DNA of 64,000 bases from CALGFI01 sp036374435 (GTDB taxonomy: Bacteria > Actinomycetota > UBA4738 > HRBIN12). How positions within the stretch are numbered: position 1 is the stretch's first letter; the number at the start of each line of letters is the position of its first letter. The notes under the pieces are model-generated. The model saw only the letters and a program-made list of their open reading frames with translations. It made no database searches and had not been told where the DNA came from. Location: the NCBI GenBank assembly GCA_036374435.1, contig DASUTU010000153.1:8772-72771 (forward strand), read 5' to 3'. A program made the translations under genes and the position numbers. This document shows, in pieces, positions 43,201-51,655 of the stretch.

Positions 43201-43865
43201 TGGGCGGCGCGCGGATCCTGATCGCGGAGGACGAGGCCGGCATCTCGTCGTTCCTGGACAAGGGGCTCCGGGCCAACGGGTTCACCCCGACCGTCGTTGC
43301 CGACGGGGCCTCGGCCCTGGCGCTGGCCCGGACGGATCAGTTCGACCTCTTCGTGCTCGACCTCGGGCTCCCTTCGCTGGATGGCTTGTCGGTGTTGGAG
43401 GAGCTCCGCCGTACGGGCAGCCGGCTGCCGGTGGTGGTCCTCACGGCGCGGTCCGAGCTCGAGGACACCGTGGCCGGGCTGGACCTGGGCGCCGACGACT
43501 ACGTCACAAAACCCTTCCGCTTCGAGGAGCTGCTGGCTCGCATCCGCGCCCGGCTCCGTACGGGAGGGGAGAAGCAGGAGCTCGAGCTGCTCGCCGGGGA
43601 CGTCGCGCTCGACCTGCGTCGCCGACGCGCCCGGGTCGGAGAGCGGGAGGTGGACCTGTCCGCCCGCGAGTTCGCGCTCGCCGAGACCTTCTTCCGCCAC
43701 CTGGGCCAGGTGTTGTCGCGGGAGCAGCTCCTCAGCCTGGTCTGGGGGTACGACCGTGATCCCGGGTCGAACGTCGTGGACGTGTACGTGGGGTACCTGC
43801 GCCGCAAGCTGGGGGACGACCTGATCTCCACGGTGCGGGGGATGGGGTACCGGCTCGAGGCGTGA
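43200..43865 (+). CDS. OmpR-family response regulator
   Basis: 221 residues. Receiver domain with acidic pocket (IAEDEAG), phospho-acceptor Asp54 (VLDLGLPSLDG), Thr82 and Lys104 (YVTKPFRFEELL). C-terminal winged helix (DLSAREFALAETFFRHLGQV, SNVVDVYVGYLRRKLGDDLI, TVRGMGYRLEA). Partner of the histidine kinase just upstream; the start overlaps the kinase stop by one base. Target genes cannot be told. Confidence 0.94.
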   Translation: MGGARILIAEDEAGISSFLDKGLRANGFTPTVVADGASALALARTDQFDLFVLDLGLPSLDGLSVLEELRRTGSRLPVVVLTARSELEDTVAGLDLGADDYVTKPFRFEELLARIRARLRTGGEKQELELLAGDVALDLRRRRARVGEREVDLSAREFALAETFFRHLGQVLSREQLLSLVWGYDRDPGSNVVDVYVGYLRRKLGDDLISTVRGMGYRLEA

Positions 43866-43872
43866 CGTTCGG

Positions 43873-43878
43873 TACCCT
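43873..43878 (+). promoter_or_regulatory. -10 hexamer TACCCT, probable leaderless start of miaB
   Basis: TACCCT ends 7 bp before the ATG at 43886 with no RBS; supports that ATG over an in-frame GTG-like extension to 43862. Confidence 0.5.
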
Positions 43879-43885
43879 GCCCTGG

Positions 43886-45226
43886 ATGAGCGACCGCCGC
43901 TACCTGCTGCGCACCTTCGGGTGCCAGATGAACGAGCACGACTCCGAACGCATCGCCGGGCTGCTCACGGCCGACGGGTACGTCCCGACGGAGCAGGCGG
44001 CCGAGGCGAACGTGGTCGTGTTCAACACGTGCGCCATCCGGGAGAACGCGGACAACCGTCTGTACGGGAACCTCGGCCACCTGCGGCCGCTCAAGGAGCG
44101 CAACCCCCGGATGCGGATCGTCGTGGCCGGCTGTCTGGCGCAGAAGGACGGCGGACGGATCCAGGAGCGGGCGCCGTGGGTGGACGTGGTGATCGGCACC
44201 CACGCCCTGCCCGGGCTCCTCGAGCTGCTGCACCGCGCCGACGTCGAGGGGCCGCAGATGGACGTCCGCGAGTTCACCGAGGTGTTCCCCAGCGCCCTCC
44301 CGGCTCGCCGCGAGCTCGCCCACCACGCGTGGGTCTCGATCGCGGTCGGATGCGACAACGCCTGCACGTTCTGCATCGTGCCGCTGGTTCGAGGCCCGCA
44401 GCTGTCGCGCCCGATCGGCGACGTGCTCGCCGAGGTCCAGGCCCTGGCGCGCCGGGGCGTCGTCGAGGTCACGCTCCTCGGACAGAACGTCAACACCTAC
44501 GGCCGCGACCTGACGGTCCCCGGATCTTCGCGCCGTCCGCTGTTCGCAGATCTCCTTCGAGCCGTGAACGAGGTGGACGGGATTCGCCGCATCCGGTTCA
44601 CCAGCCCGCACCCGCACGACTTCACGCCCGACGTGGTCGACGCCATGGCCGACAGCGACAAGGTGTGTGAACACCTCCACTTCCCGCTCCAGTCGGGCTC
44701 CGACCGGATCCTGAAGGCCATGCGCCGCAGCTACCGGCGCGAGCGGTACCTCGAGTGGCTCGAGCGGATCCGCGCCGCGGTCTCGGACGTCGCGGTCAGC
44801 ACCGACGTGATCGTCGGGTTCCCCGGCGAGACCGAAGGCGACTTCGAAGACACGCTCGACGTCGTACGCCGGGCGCGCTTCGACCAGGCGTACACGTTCC
44901 AGTATTCGACCCGGCCCGGCACCGTCGCCGCGACGATGGACGAGCACGTGCCGAAGGAGACCGTGCAGGAGCGGTTCGACCGGCTGGTCGCGCTCCAGGA
45001 GTCGATCTCGCTCGAACGCATGCGCGAGCAGATCGGGACGACCGTCGAGGTGCTCGTCGAGGGTCGTGGGCGCAAGGGCCGGGTCCAGGGGCGGACCCGT
45101 ACGAACCGGGTGGTGCACCTGGACGGCCAGCACGAGCCCGGCGAGTTCGTCGTGGCGACGATCGTCGGCGCCCATCCCCACCACCTGGATGGTGAACGCG
45201 TGAAGGAGCGGGTTCCGGCGGCCTGA
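43886..45226 (+). CDS. miaB: tRNA-2-methylthio-N6-dimethylallyladenosine synthase
   Basis: 446 residues from the ATG at 43886. N-terminal MTTase domain with the three cluster cysteines (TFGCQMNEHD, FNTCAIRENA, VAGCLAQKDG), radical-SAM motif GCDNACTFCIVP, LLGQNVNTYGRD, and a C-terminal TRAM domain (VEVLVEGRGRKGRVQGRTRT). It adds methylthio groups to i6A37 of tRNAs, after MiaA, whose gene follows with a one-base overlap. Confidence 0.95.
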   Translation: MSDRRYLLRTFGCQMNEHDSERIAGLLTADGYVPTEQAAEANVVVFNTCAIRENADNRLYGNLGHLRPLKERNPRMRIVVAGCLAQKDGGRIQERAPWVDVVIGTHALPGLLELLHRADVEGPQMDVREFTEVFPSALPARRELAHHAWVSIAVGCDNACTFCIVPLVRGPQLSRPIGDVLAEVQALARRGVVEVTLLGQNVNTYGRDLTVPGSSRRPLFADLLRAVNEVDGIRRIRFTSPHPHDFTPDVVDAMADSDKVCEHLHFPLQSGSDRILKAMRRSYRRERYLEWLERIRAAVSDVAVSTDVIVGFPGETEGDFEDTLDVVRRARFDQAYTFQYSTRPGTVAATMDEHVPKETVQERFDRLVALQESISLERMREQIGTTVEVLVEGRGRKGRVQGRTRTNRVVHLDGQHEPGEFVVATIVGAHPHHLDGERVKERVPAA

Positions 45227-46158
45227 TGGGCGGCAACGGAGAGGCGGAGCGGCTGCTCGCGCTCGTCGGGCCGACCGCCTCGGGGAAGACCGACGCCGCG
45301 ATCGCGCTGGCCGAACGCCTCGGAGCCGAGATCGTCTCGGTCGACTCGATGCTCGTCTACCGGGGGATGGACGTGGGCACGGCCAAACCCTCCCCGGAGC
45401 AGCGGCGTCGGGTGCCGCACCACCTCGTGGACGTGGCCGAGCCCTCCGAGCCGTTCAGCGTGGCCCGCTATCAGGCCCTCGCGCGCGAGGCGATCGCCGG
45501 CATCCGTGAGCGGGGACGGCGTCCGCTGCTGGTCGGCGGGACGGCCCTGTACCTCCGGGCGGTGGCGGACGACCTGGATCTCCCGCCGACCGACCCCGGC
45601 ATCCGAGCGGCGCTCGAGGACGAAGCCGGGCGCCTCGGCGCGATCGAGCTCTACGAGCGGCTGGCCCGCAGCGACCCCGTCGCCGCGGCGAAGATCGAGC
45701 CGGCCAACGTCCGGCGGACGGTCCGCGCGCTCGAGGTGGCCCAGCTGACGGGCCGGCCGTTCTCCAGCTTCGCCTCCGCCTGGGAACGGTTCGAGCCCTC
45801 GCGCCTGCGGGCCGCCGGCGTCGAGCTTCCTCGGCCCCGGCTCGCCGGACGGATCCGGGACCGCGTGGCGCGGATGCTCGAGCTCGGCCTGCTCGAGGAG
45901 GTCGCGGGTCTGGTCGAGCGCGGACTTGGGGAGTGGCTCACCGCGTCCCAGGCCATCGGGTACGCTGAGTTCGCGCGGCACCTGGCCGGCGAGCTGACGC
46001 TGGAGGAGGCCGTGGCCGGCACCGGGCGGCGGACGACGGCGCTGGCGCGCCGACAGATGGCCTTCTTCCGGCGCGATCCCCGGATCCGGTGGTTCGAGAC
46101 GGAAGGGGGAGGCGCCGAGCGGGTCGTGGACGAGATCGCGGAGCACCTCGATGGCTGA
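45226..46158 (+). CDS. miaA: tRNA dimethylallyltransferase
   Basis: 310 residues. P-loop LVGPTASGKTDAAIALAE, SVDSMLVYRGMDVGTAKP, VPHHLVDVAEPSEPFSVARY and LLVGGTALYLRAV. It puts the isopentenyl group on A37 of tRNAs reading UNN codons. Start overlaps miaB stop; the last 8 bases overlap dapF. Confidence 0.95.
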   Translation: MGGNGEAERLLALVGPTASGKTDAAIALAERLGAEIVSVDSMLVYRGMDVGTAKPSPEQRRRVPHHLVDVAEPSEPFSVARYQALAREAIAGIRERGRRPLLVGGTALYLRAVADDLDLPPTDPGIRAALEDEAGRLGAIELYERLARSDPVAAAKIEPANVRRTVRALEVAQLTGRPFSSFASAWERFEPSRLRAAGVELPRPRLAGRIRDRVARMLELGLLEEVAGLVERGLGEWLTASQAIGYAEFARHLAGELTLEEAVAGTGRRTTALARRQMAFFRRDPRIRWFETEGGGAERVVDEIAEHLDG

Positions 46159-47023
46159 ACGGACGATGTGGAAGTACCACGGGACGGGCAACGACTTCGT
46201 CCTGCTCGAAGACCTCGAGGACGAACGGCCGCTCGACCCGGACCTGGTCGCCGCGCTGTGCGACCGCCACCTCGGCGTGGGCGGCGACGGGGTGATCCGA
46301 GTGGTCCGCGGCCGGGACGGCACGGACTTCTTCATGGACTACCGCAACGCGGACGGGTCGCTCGCCGAGATGTGCGGCAACGGCATCCGATGTCTCGGCA
46401 AGCTCGTCTACGACCGCGGCCACACGTCGGCGACCGAGCTGGACGTGGACACGCGCGACGGCGTGAAACATCTCTCGCTCGACGTGCGCGAGGGCGTCGT
46501 GCATACGGTCACCGTGGGGATGGGACCGCCGGCGTTCGCGCGCGGAGAGATCCCGATGGCCGGCCCCGCCGGTCAGCCGTTCCTGACCGAACCCTTCGAC
46601 GTGGACGGACGGACGTTCAAGGCGACGGCCGTGTCGATGGGCAACCCCCACTTGGTGCTGTTCGTCGAGCGCGACCCGGCCGAGGTCGACGTCCGCACGA
46701 TCGGCCCGAGGATCGAACACGACCCGCGCTTCCCACAGAAGACCAACGTGGAGTTCGTCGCGGTGGAGGACGGCGGCGTCCGTGCCCGGGTGTGGGAGCG
46801 TGGCTCCGGCGAGACCATGGCCTGCGGCACCGGCGCGTGCGCCGTCCTGGTGGCGGCCAACGAGGCGGGGCTCGTGCCCTCCCGGGCCGAGGTCCGCTTC
46901 CCCGGCGGGACGCTCGTGGTCGAGCGCGCCTCCGACGAGGTCTTGCTCACCGGGCCGGCCGAGCTCGTGTTCGAGGCCACGATCGACCAGGCCTGGCTGG
47001 CGGCGAGAGGGTTCGGCGCGTGA
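46151..47023 (+). CDS. dapF: diaminopimelate epimerase
   Basis: 290 residues. Both catalytic cysteines are present: Cys75 in AEMCGNGIRCLG and Cys225 in ETMACGTGACAVLV. N-terminal KYHGTGNDFVLLED is typical. It converts LL- to meso-diaminopimelate for peptidoglycan and lysine. It lies between miaA and a DapL-like aminotransferase with four-base overlap to the latter. Confidence 0.96.
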   Translation: MAERTMWKYHGTGNDFVLLEDLEDERPLDPDLVAALCDRHLGVGGDGVIRVVRGRDGTDFFMDYRNADGSLAEMCGNGIRCLGKLVYDRGHTSATELDVDTRDGVKHLSLDVREGVVHTVTVGMGPPAFARGEIPMAGPAGQPFLTEPFDVDGRTFKATAVSMGNPHLVLFVERDPAEVDVRTIGPRIEHDPRFPQKTNVEFVAVEDGGVRARVWERGSGETMACGTGACAVLVAANEAGLVPSRAEVRFPGGTLVVERASDEVLLTGPAELVFEATIDQAWLAARGFGA

Positions 47024-48174
47024 AGGTCGCGAAGCGGATCGAAACCCTGCCGCCCTACCTGTTCGCAGAGCTGGACCGCAAGCTCGCGGAAAAGCGAGCG
47101 CAGGGTGTCGACGTGATCTCGCTCGGCGTGGGCGACCCCGACCGGCCGACGCCGGCGCACGTGGTCGAGGCGATGCGCGAGGCCGTGGGCGACCCGGCCA
47201 CGCATCGGTACCCGAGCTACTACGGCTCGCCCGAGTTCCGAACGGCCGTGGCCGGGTGGTACCGGCGGCGACACGGCGTCGAGCTCGACCCCGACACGGA
47301 GGTGATGGCGCTGATCGGCTCGAAGGAGGGGATCGGGCACATCGCGTTCGCGGTCCTCGACCCCGGGGACGAGGCCCTGGTCCCCGACCCGGGGTATCCC
47401 GTCTACGGGATCTCGACGCGCCTGGCCGGCGCCACCGCGGCGTCGCTGCCGATGCCGGCCGAGCGCGACTTCCGTCCGGACCTGTCGGCGGCCCGCGCCA
47501 CCGAACGCACCAAGGCGCTCTGGCTGAACTTCCCGTCGAACCCGACGGCGGCCGTGGCCGACGACCGGACGTTCGAGGAGGCGGTGGCGTTCTGCCGCGA
47601 GCACGACCTCGTGCTCCTGCACGATGCCGCCTACGAGGAGATCACGTTCGACGGGTACGTGGCGCCGTCGGCGCTCGCCACGCCGGGGGCGAAAGAGGTG
47701 ACGCTCGAGTTCGGCTCGGCCTCGAAGTCCTTCAACATGACCGGCTGGCGGATCGGCTGGGCGGCCGGCTCGGCCGAGGCCATCCGCGCGCTCGGCGTGG
47801 TGAAGACCAACCTCGACAGCGGGCAGTTCACCGCGGTGCAGCGAGCGGCGATCGCCGCCCTCGAGGGTCCGCAGGAGCACGTGGACGAGGTCCGCGCCGT
47901 GTACCAGCGGCGGCGCGACGTCGTCGTCGGGACGCTGAACGGCCTCGGCTGGTCGCTGAAGCCGCCGCTCGGATCCTGTTATGTCTGGGCGCCGGTGCCC
48001 GAGGGCGAGACCTCGGTGTCGTTCGCCGACCGGTTGCTCGACGAGGTGGGGGTGTTCGTCGCGCCGGGCAACGGCTACGGCGAACGCGGCGAGGGATACG
48101 TGCGGTTCTCGTTGACCGTGCCCGACGAGCGCCTGGCCGAGGCGATGGATCGCCTGGGGCGGGTGTTGGCCTGA
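47020..48174 (+). CDS. PLP aminotransferase, probably LL-diaminopimelate aminotransferase (DapL-like)
   Basis: 384 residues from the GTG at 47020 overlapping dapF. The N-terminus (AKRIETLPPYLFAELDRKLA, then GVDVISLGVGDPDRPTP) closely follows the DapL/aspartate aminotransferase subgroup I start. PLP lysine in SASKSFNMTGWRIGWAAG; LNFPSNPTAAVAD is the conserved Asn region. DapL converts tetrahydrodipicolinate directly to LL-diaminopimelate, and the position next to dapF supports that. An aspartate or alanine aminotransferase role cannot be excluded. Confidence 0.8.
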   Translation: MKVAKRIETLPPYLFAELDRKLAEKRAQGVDVISLGVGDPDRPTPAHVVEAMREAVGDPATHRYPSYYGSPEFRTAVAGWYRRRHGVELDPDTEVMALIGSKEGIGHIAFAVLDPGDEALVPDPGYPVYGISTRLAGATAASLPMPAERDFRPDLSAARATERTKALWLNFPSNPTAAVADDRTFEEAVAFCREHDLVLLHDAAYEEITFDGYVAPSALATPGAKEVTLEFGSASKSFNMTGWRIGWAAGSAEAIRALGVVKTNLDSGQFTAVQRAAIAALEGPQEHVDEVRAVYQRRRDVVVGTLNGLGWSLKPPLGSCYVWAPVPEGETSVSFADRLLDEVGVFVAPGNGYGERGEGYVRFSLTVPDERLAEAMDRLGRVLA

Positions 48175-49517
48175 TGTCGCAGAACGGCCGGAAACGGCCC
48201 CGCGGCGTGCACCAGACCTCGACGCTGGAGTCGCCGCTCGCCGCGACGTGGCGCCCGCGCGTCACGGAGAAGGCGGTGCTCGTCGGGGTGGGACGCGGCC
48301 TGGACGAGACCGACCTGGACGAGCTCGCGGCGCTCGCCGACACGGCGGGGGCCGTGGCCGTGGCGCGCGTGATCCAGACGCGACAGGAGCCGGACCCCGC
48401 GACGTTCGTCGGCAGGGGCAAACTCGAGGAGATCCACCGCGAGGTGCACCGCACCGGCGCCGACGCGGTCATCCTCGACCAGGAGCTCTCGCCGGGCCAG
48501 CTCCGCAACCTGGAGGAGAAGCTCAAGATCAAGGTGGTGGACCGGACCGCCCTGATCCTGGACATCTTCGCCCTGCACGCGCGCAGCCGGGAGGGCAAGG
48601 CCCAGGTCGAGCTGGCGCAGCTCAACTACCTGCTCCCGCGCCTGCGCGGCTGGGGCGAGGCCATGAGCCGGGTCGGCGGCGGCGTAGGCGCGCGGTTCGG
48701 CCCCGGCGAGACCAAGCTCGAGGTGGACCGCCAGCACATCCGCCGGCGCATCTCGAAGCTGCGCAAGGACCTGAAGGACCTGGCGCGGACCCGCGACGTC
48801 AAACGATCCGGGCGCGAGCGTTCCGGGGTCCCGCAGATCGCGATCGCCGGCTACACGAACGCCGGCAAGTCCACGCTGCTGAACGCGCTCACCGGCTCGG
48901 ACGTGGTGGTGGCCAACCAGCTCTTCGCAACGCTCGACCCCACGGTGCGCCGGATCGAGCTTCCCACCGGGCGCGCGGCGACGATCTCCGACACGGTCGG
49001 GTTCGTCAGCAAGCTGCCACACGACCTGGTTGAGGCGTTCCGCTCGACGTTGGAGGAGGTGGCCCGCGCCACGTTGATCCTGCACGTCGCCGACGGCTCC
49101 TCGCCCGAGCTCCCCGAGCAGGTCGAGGCCGTTCGAACCGTGTTGCACGAGATCGGCGCGTCGCGCATCCCCGAGGTCGTGGCCGTCAACAAGGTGGACC
49201 TGCTGGACGACGACGCCCGGGCCCGCGCGCTGGCGCGGCTGGGCGGCGAGGCCGTGGCCATCTCGGCCCGGACGGGAGCGGGGCTCGAGCGGCTCCTGCA
49301 GCGTCTGGAGGACGCGCTGCCCCGGTTCCCCCTGGACGTCACGTTGCTCGTCCCCTTCGGGCGCGAAGACGTCACGGCGCTGCTGCACCGCGAGGCCGAG
49401 GTGGTCTCGCAGCAGGTCCGCGAGGACGGCACGCTCGTCCGCGCCCGGGTGGGCGAGCGCGTGTTCGCCGCCGTGGGCGAGTTCCGCCTGGACGCCGCGC
49501 CCACCGGCCGCGGCTGA
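48174..49517 (+). CDS. hflX: ribosome-associated GTPase HflX
   Basis: 447 residues from the ATG at 48174 (overlaps the previous stop). N-terminal HflX domain with DELAALADTAGAVAV and the Gly-rich GGGVGARFGPGETKLEVDRQ, then the GTPase domain: G1 GYTNAGKSTLLNALTG, switch region FATLDPTVRRIELP, G3 DTVGFVSKLPHDLVEAFRST, G4 NKVDLL. HflX splits stalled or heat-damaged 70S ribosomes. The gene ends 47 bp before a converging SIS-domain gene; the gap is a GC-rich inverted repeat with no T run. Confidence 0.94.
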   Translation: MSQNGRKRPRGVHQTSTLESPLAATWRPRVTEKAVLVGVGRGLDETDLDELAALADTAGAVAVARVIQTRQEPDPATFVGRGKLEEIHREVHRTGADAVILDQELSPGQLRNLEEKLKIKVVDRTALILDIFALHARSREGKAQVELAQLNYLLPRLRGWGEAMSRVGGGVGARFGPGETKLEVDRQHIRRRISKLRKDLKDLARTRDVKRSGRERSGVPQIAIAGYTNAGKSTLLNALTGSDVVVANQLFATLDPTVRRIELPTGRAATISDTVGFVSKLPHDLVEAFRSTLEEVARATLILHVADGSSPELPEQVEAVRTVLHEIGASRIPEVVAVNKVDLLDDDARARALARLGGEAVAISARTGAGLERLLQRLEDALPRFPLDVTLLVPFGREDVTALLHREAEVVSQQVREDGTLVRARVGERVFAAVGEFRLDAAPTGRG

Positions 49518-49563
49518 CGCGTTCGCGGTGAGCCGGCGGCGGCCGCCGGCGGGCGGTCGACCG

Positions 49564-50559
49564 TCAGCGGGCGCCCGGAGAGCCGATCGCCCAGAGTCCC
49601 TCGTCCGCCCAGGGTCCCTCGATCGCGACGTCCGGGTTGTGGCCGCGTTCGACGGCCAGCCGGAGCGCGAGGACCTGGAGGCGGACCACCAGCGGGATCT
49701 GCGCGAGGACCGGCGGAAGGTCGGCCGGCTCGGACAGCCGGGTCACCGGGACGCCGGCGCGTTCGGCGGCGGTGGCGACGCCGTCGACGAGGCCGTGGGT
49801 GTCGGGCGGCGACAGGGCCACCACGTGATCCTCGGCCCCGAGCGGCACGGCGTGGCCGTGCAGCAGCGGCTCGACGTCGTATCCCTCGGCCGCGACCCGG
49901 GCGGCCTCGCGCACCTTGAGGGCTCCCTCGCGGGCCGTGACCGCAGCCGGCCCCTCGCCCGTCAGGACCAGCAATCGCCCGGGGGCGGGGATCGACTCGG
50001 TCCCCGGTGCGGCCAGCGCCGCCCGGACCGCCCCGGGGACCTTCGACAGCGCGCCGCCGTCCAGCGTCTCGGCGCCGAGCTCCACGGCCAGCCGCGCCAG
50101 CAGCAGCAGGACGGCCGTGTAGCTGACGGAGTAGGTGTGGGACGTCTCCTTGTCCACGGTCTGGAGCGCTCGCGGCATCGCGCCGCCGCGCCGGGTGATC
50201 GGCAGGACCCCGAGCCCCGCGTTGATCGCGATGGTCCAGGCCGCCCCGGCGTACGCGGTCTCCGTGCCGGCGTTGTGGCTGATGAGGATGAGGGTGTCTT
50301 TGTGGTCGATCGGGGGCGCCCAGTTCACGAACTGCATCGAGCTCATGGCGTGGGCGCCGCGCCCGGCGTCGTGGAGCATCATCGCGCCGAGCTCGGCCGC
50401 GTGCTGGCTCGTCCCCGTGCCGACCACCCAGATGCGGTGGGCCTGCCGGAGCCCCTCGACGGTGTCGTGGGGGAGCGGCTCGTCCAGCAGCCGGGTGAGC
50501 TCGGCCGGCTGGGACGCGATGTGGCCCTCGAGCGCGGGCGGCGCGACGTCGTCGGGCAT
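49564..50559 (-). CDS. SIS-domain protein, GlmS C-terminal-like
   Basis: 331 residues. Two SIS domains as in the isomerase half of GlmS: first with WVVGTGTSQHAAELGAMML and LILISHNAGTETAYAG, second with LLVLTGEGPAAVTAREGALK and AAEGYDVEPLLHGHAVPLG. The N-terminal glutaminase domain of full GlmS is missing, so it cannot use glutamine. It may be a sugar-phosphate isomerase or deaminase (AgaS/FrlB-like). RBS ctggagg. Converges with hflX; lexA lies upstream on the same strand. Confidence 0.82.
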   Translation of the reverse strand: MPDDVAPPALEGHIASQPAELTRLLDEPLPHDTVEGLRQAHRIWVVGTGTSQHAAELGAMMLHDAGRGAHAMSSMQFVNWAPPIDHKDTLILISHNAGTETAYAGAAWTIAINAGLGVLPITRRGGAMPRALQTVDKETSHTYSVSYTAVLLLLARLAVELGAETLDGGALSKVPGAVRAALAAPGTESIPAPGRLLVLTGEGPAAVTAREGALKVREAARVAAEGYDVEPLLHGHAVPLGAEDHVVALSPPDTHGLVDGVATAAERAGVPVTRLSEPADLPPVLAQIPLVVRLQVLALRLAVERGHNPDVAIEGPWADEGLWAIGSPGAR

Positions 50560-50591
50560 GGAACCTCCAGGATCGGCGGGTGCGGCGGAGC

Positions 50592-51236
50592 CTAGAGCTT
50601 CCGCAGCACGGCCACCACCGTGCCCAGGATCCGGCCCTGCGGGTCCAGGTCGAACGGTTCGAGCGCCGGGTTCTCCGGAACGAGCGTCACCCGTCCCTTC
50701 GTCCGCTTGAGGCGCTTGACCGTGGCCTCGTCTTCGGCCGGGCCGGGAACCAACGCGACCACGATCCGTCCGTCCTCGGCGGCCGCACCGGCGCGGACCA
50801 CGACCACGTCCCCGTCGAGGATGCCGGCCCCGACCATCGAGTCCCCGCGGACCCGGAGCGCGAAGTGGTCCGCGCCGCTCACGAACCCCATGGGGACGGT
50901 GAGGTAGTCCTCGACGTGCTCGGCGGCCAGGATCGGGGCGCCGGCCGCGATCCGCCCGAGCACCGGGACGACCGCTCCCTCGACGCGTGGCTCGGCCAGG
51001 GTCATGGCGCGGGGTTTCGTGGGGTCTTTGTGGAGGAGCCCCCGCCGTTCGAGGTTCGCCAGCTGCGCGTGGACGCTCGAGGACGAGGTCAACCCGACGG
51101 CCTCGCCGATCTCGCGCACGGTCGGCGGGTACCCGCGTTCGCGAACGGCCTGGGAGATGAACCGCAGGATGCGCTCCTGCCGGGCGGTGAGCGGTGCCGC
51201 CGGTCCTGCCTGCGTGGTGGCCTCGTTGGTCGCCAT
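50592..51236 (-). CDS. lexA: SOS repressor LexA
   Basis: 214 residues from the ATG at 51236 with gaggggg upstream; an extension to 51272 is rejected. Winged HTH (RQERILRFISQAVRERGYPP, then TVREIGEAVGLTSSSSVHAQ), Ala98-Gly99 cleavage site in RIAAGAPIL, catalytic Ser133 (RGDSMVGAGI) and Lys174 (TVKRL). LexA represses DNA-damage genes until RecA filaments trigger its self-cleavage. Three SOS boxes lie in the gap to the divergent LysM gene, so both should be controlled by LexA. Confidence 0.96.
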   Translation of the reverse strand: MATNEATTQAGPAAPLTARQERILRFISQAVRERGYPPTVREIGEAVGLTSSSSVHAQLANLERRGLLHKDPTKPRAMTLAEPRVEGAVVPVLGRIAAGAPILAAEHVEDYLTVPMGFVSGADHFALRVRGDSMVGAGILDGDVVVVRAGAAAEDGRIVVALVPGPAEDEATVKRLKRTKGRVTLVPENPALEPFDLDPQGRILGTVVAVLRKL

Positions 51237-51287
51237 GTCGGTGCCCCCTCCTAGGCTTCGCGAAGGTACCACGGCGAGGAGGAGGAT

Positions 51288-51303
51288 TCAAACATATGTT
51301 CGG
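51288..51303. promoter_or_regulatory. SOS box 1 (lexA side)
   Basis: TCAAACATATGTTCGG, matching TCGAAC-N4-GTTCGA except at two bases. It is 52 bp from the lexA ATG and probably mediates autorepression. Confidence 0.7.
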
Positions 51304-51317
51304 TAGGGGCTTTGACG

Positions 51318-51333
51318 CCGAACGTGCGTTCGA
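51318..51333. promoter_or_regulatory. SOS box 2 (between lexA and LysM gene)
   Basis: CCGAACGTGCGTTCGA, one mismatch to TCGAAC-N4-GTTCGA. It abuts the TAAGAT -10 box of the LysM gene. Confidence 0.82.
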
Positions 51334-51339
51334 TAAGAT
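51334..51339 (+). promoter_or_regulatory. -10 hexamer TAAGAT, leaderless start of the LysM gene
   Basis: Ends 7 bp before the GTG at 51347; no RBS. Directly next to SOS box 2 and followed by SOS box 3. Confidence 0.55.
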
Positions 51340-51346
51340 ACCTGGC

Positions 51347-51643
51347 GTGAGCCGAACACGCGTTCGAGGCCGCCGCCTGGCCGTCACGATGGGCCTGGCG
51401 CTGATGGCGGCCGCCTGGGCGGGGCCGGCCGCGGCGGCCCTGGGCGGCGGGGACCGGGCCGAACCCGTCTCGCGCGCCACCCACCTGGTCCGGTCCGGCG
51501 ACACGTTGTGGTCGATCGCCCGAGGCATCGCCCCGGGATCGGACCCTCGGCCGCTGGTCGACGCGCTCGTCGCGGCGAACGGCGACCTCGACCCGGGCGC
51601 CCTGGTGCCCGGCCAGGTCCTGGTGATCCCGGCCGCGCCCTGA
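51347..51643 (+). CDS. SOS-controlled LysM protein, candidate cell-division inhibitor
   Basis: 98 residues from the GTG at 51347. A hydrophobic signal or anchor (VTMGLALMAAAWAGPAAAAL), then a single LysM peptidoglycan-binding domain (THLVRSGDTLWSIARGI to PGQVLVIPA). It is divergent from lexA with three SOS boxes nearby. The same layout is known for YneA in Bacillus and the LysM protein next to lexA in mycobacteria (Rv2719c), which slow division during DNA damage; the role here is inferred from context. A later ATG (51388) would remove SOS box 3 from the coding part. It converges with clpP, 12 bp apart. Confidence 0.82.
   Translation: MSRTRVRGRRLAVTMGLALMAAAWAGPAAAALGGGDRAEPVSRATHLVRSGDTLWSIARGIAPGSDPRPLVDALVAANGDLDPGALVPGQVLVIPAAP
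51352..51367. promoter_or_regulatory. SOS box 3 (inside first codons of LysM gene)
   Basis: CCGAACACGCGTTCGA, one mismatch to the consensus. It covers codons 2-7 of the LysM gene if that gene starts at 51347. Confidence 0.75.
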
Positions 51644-51655
51644 CGACGTCCGGGG

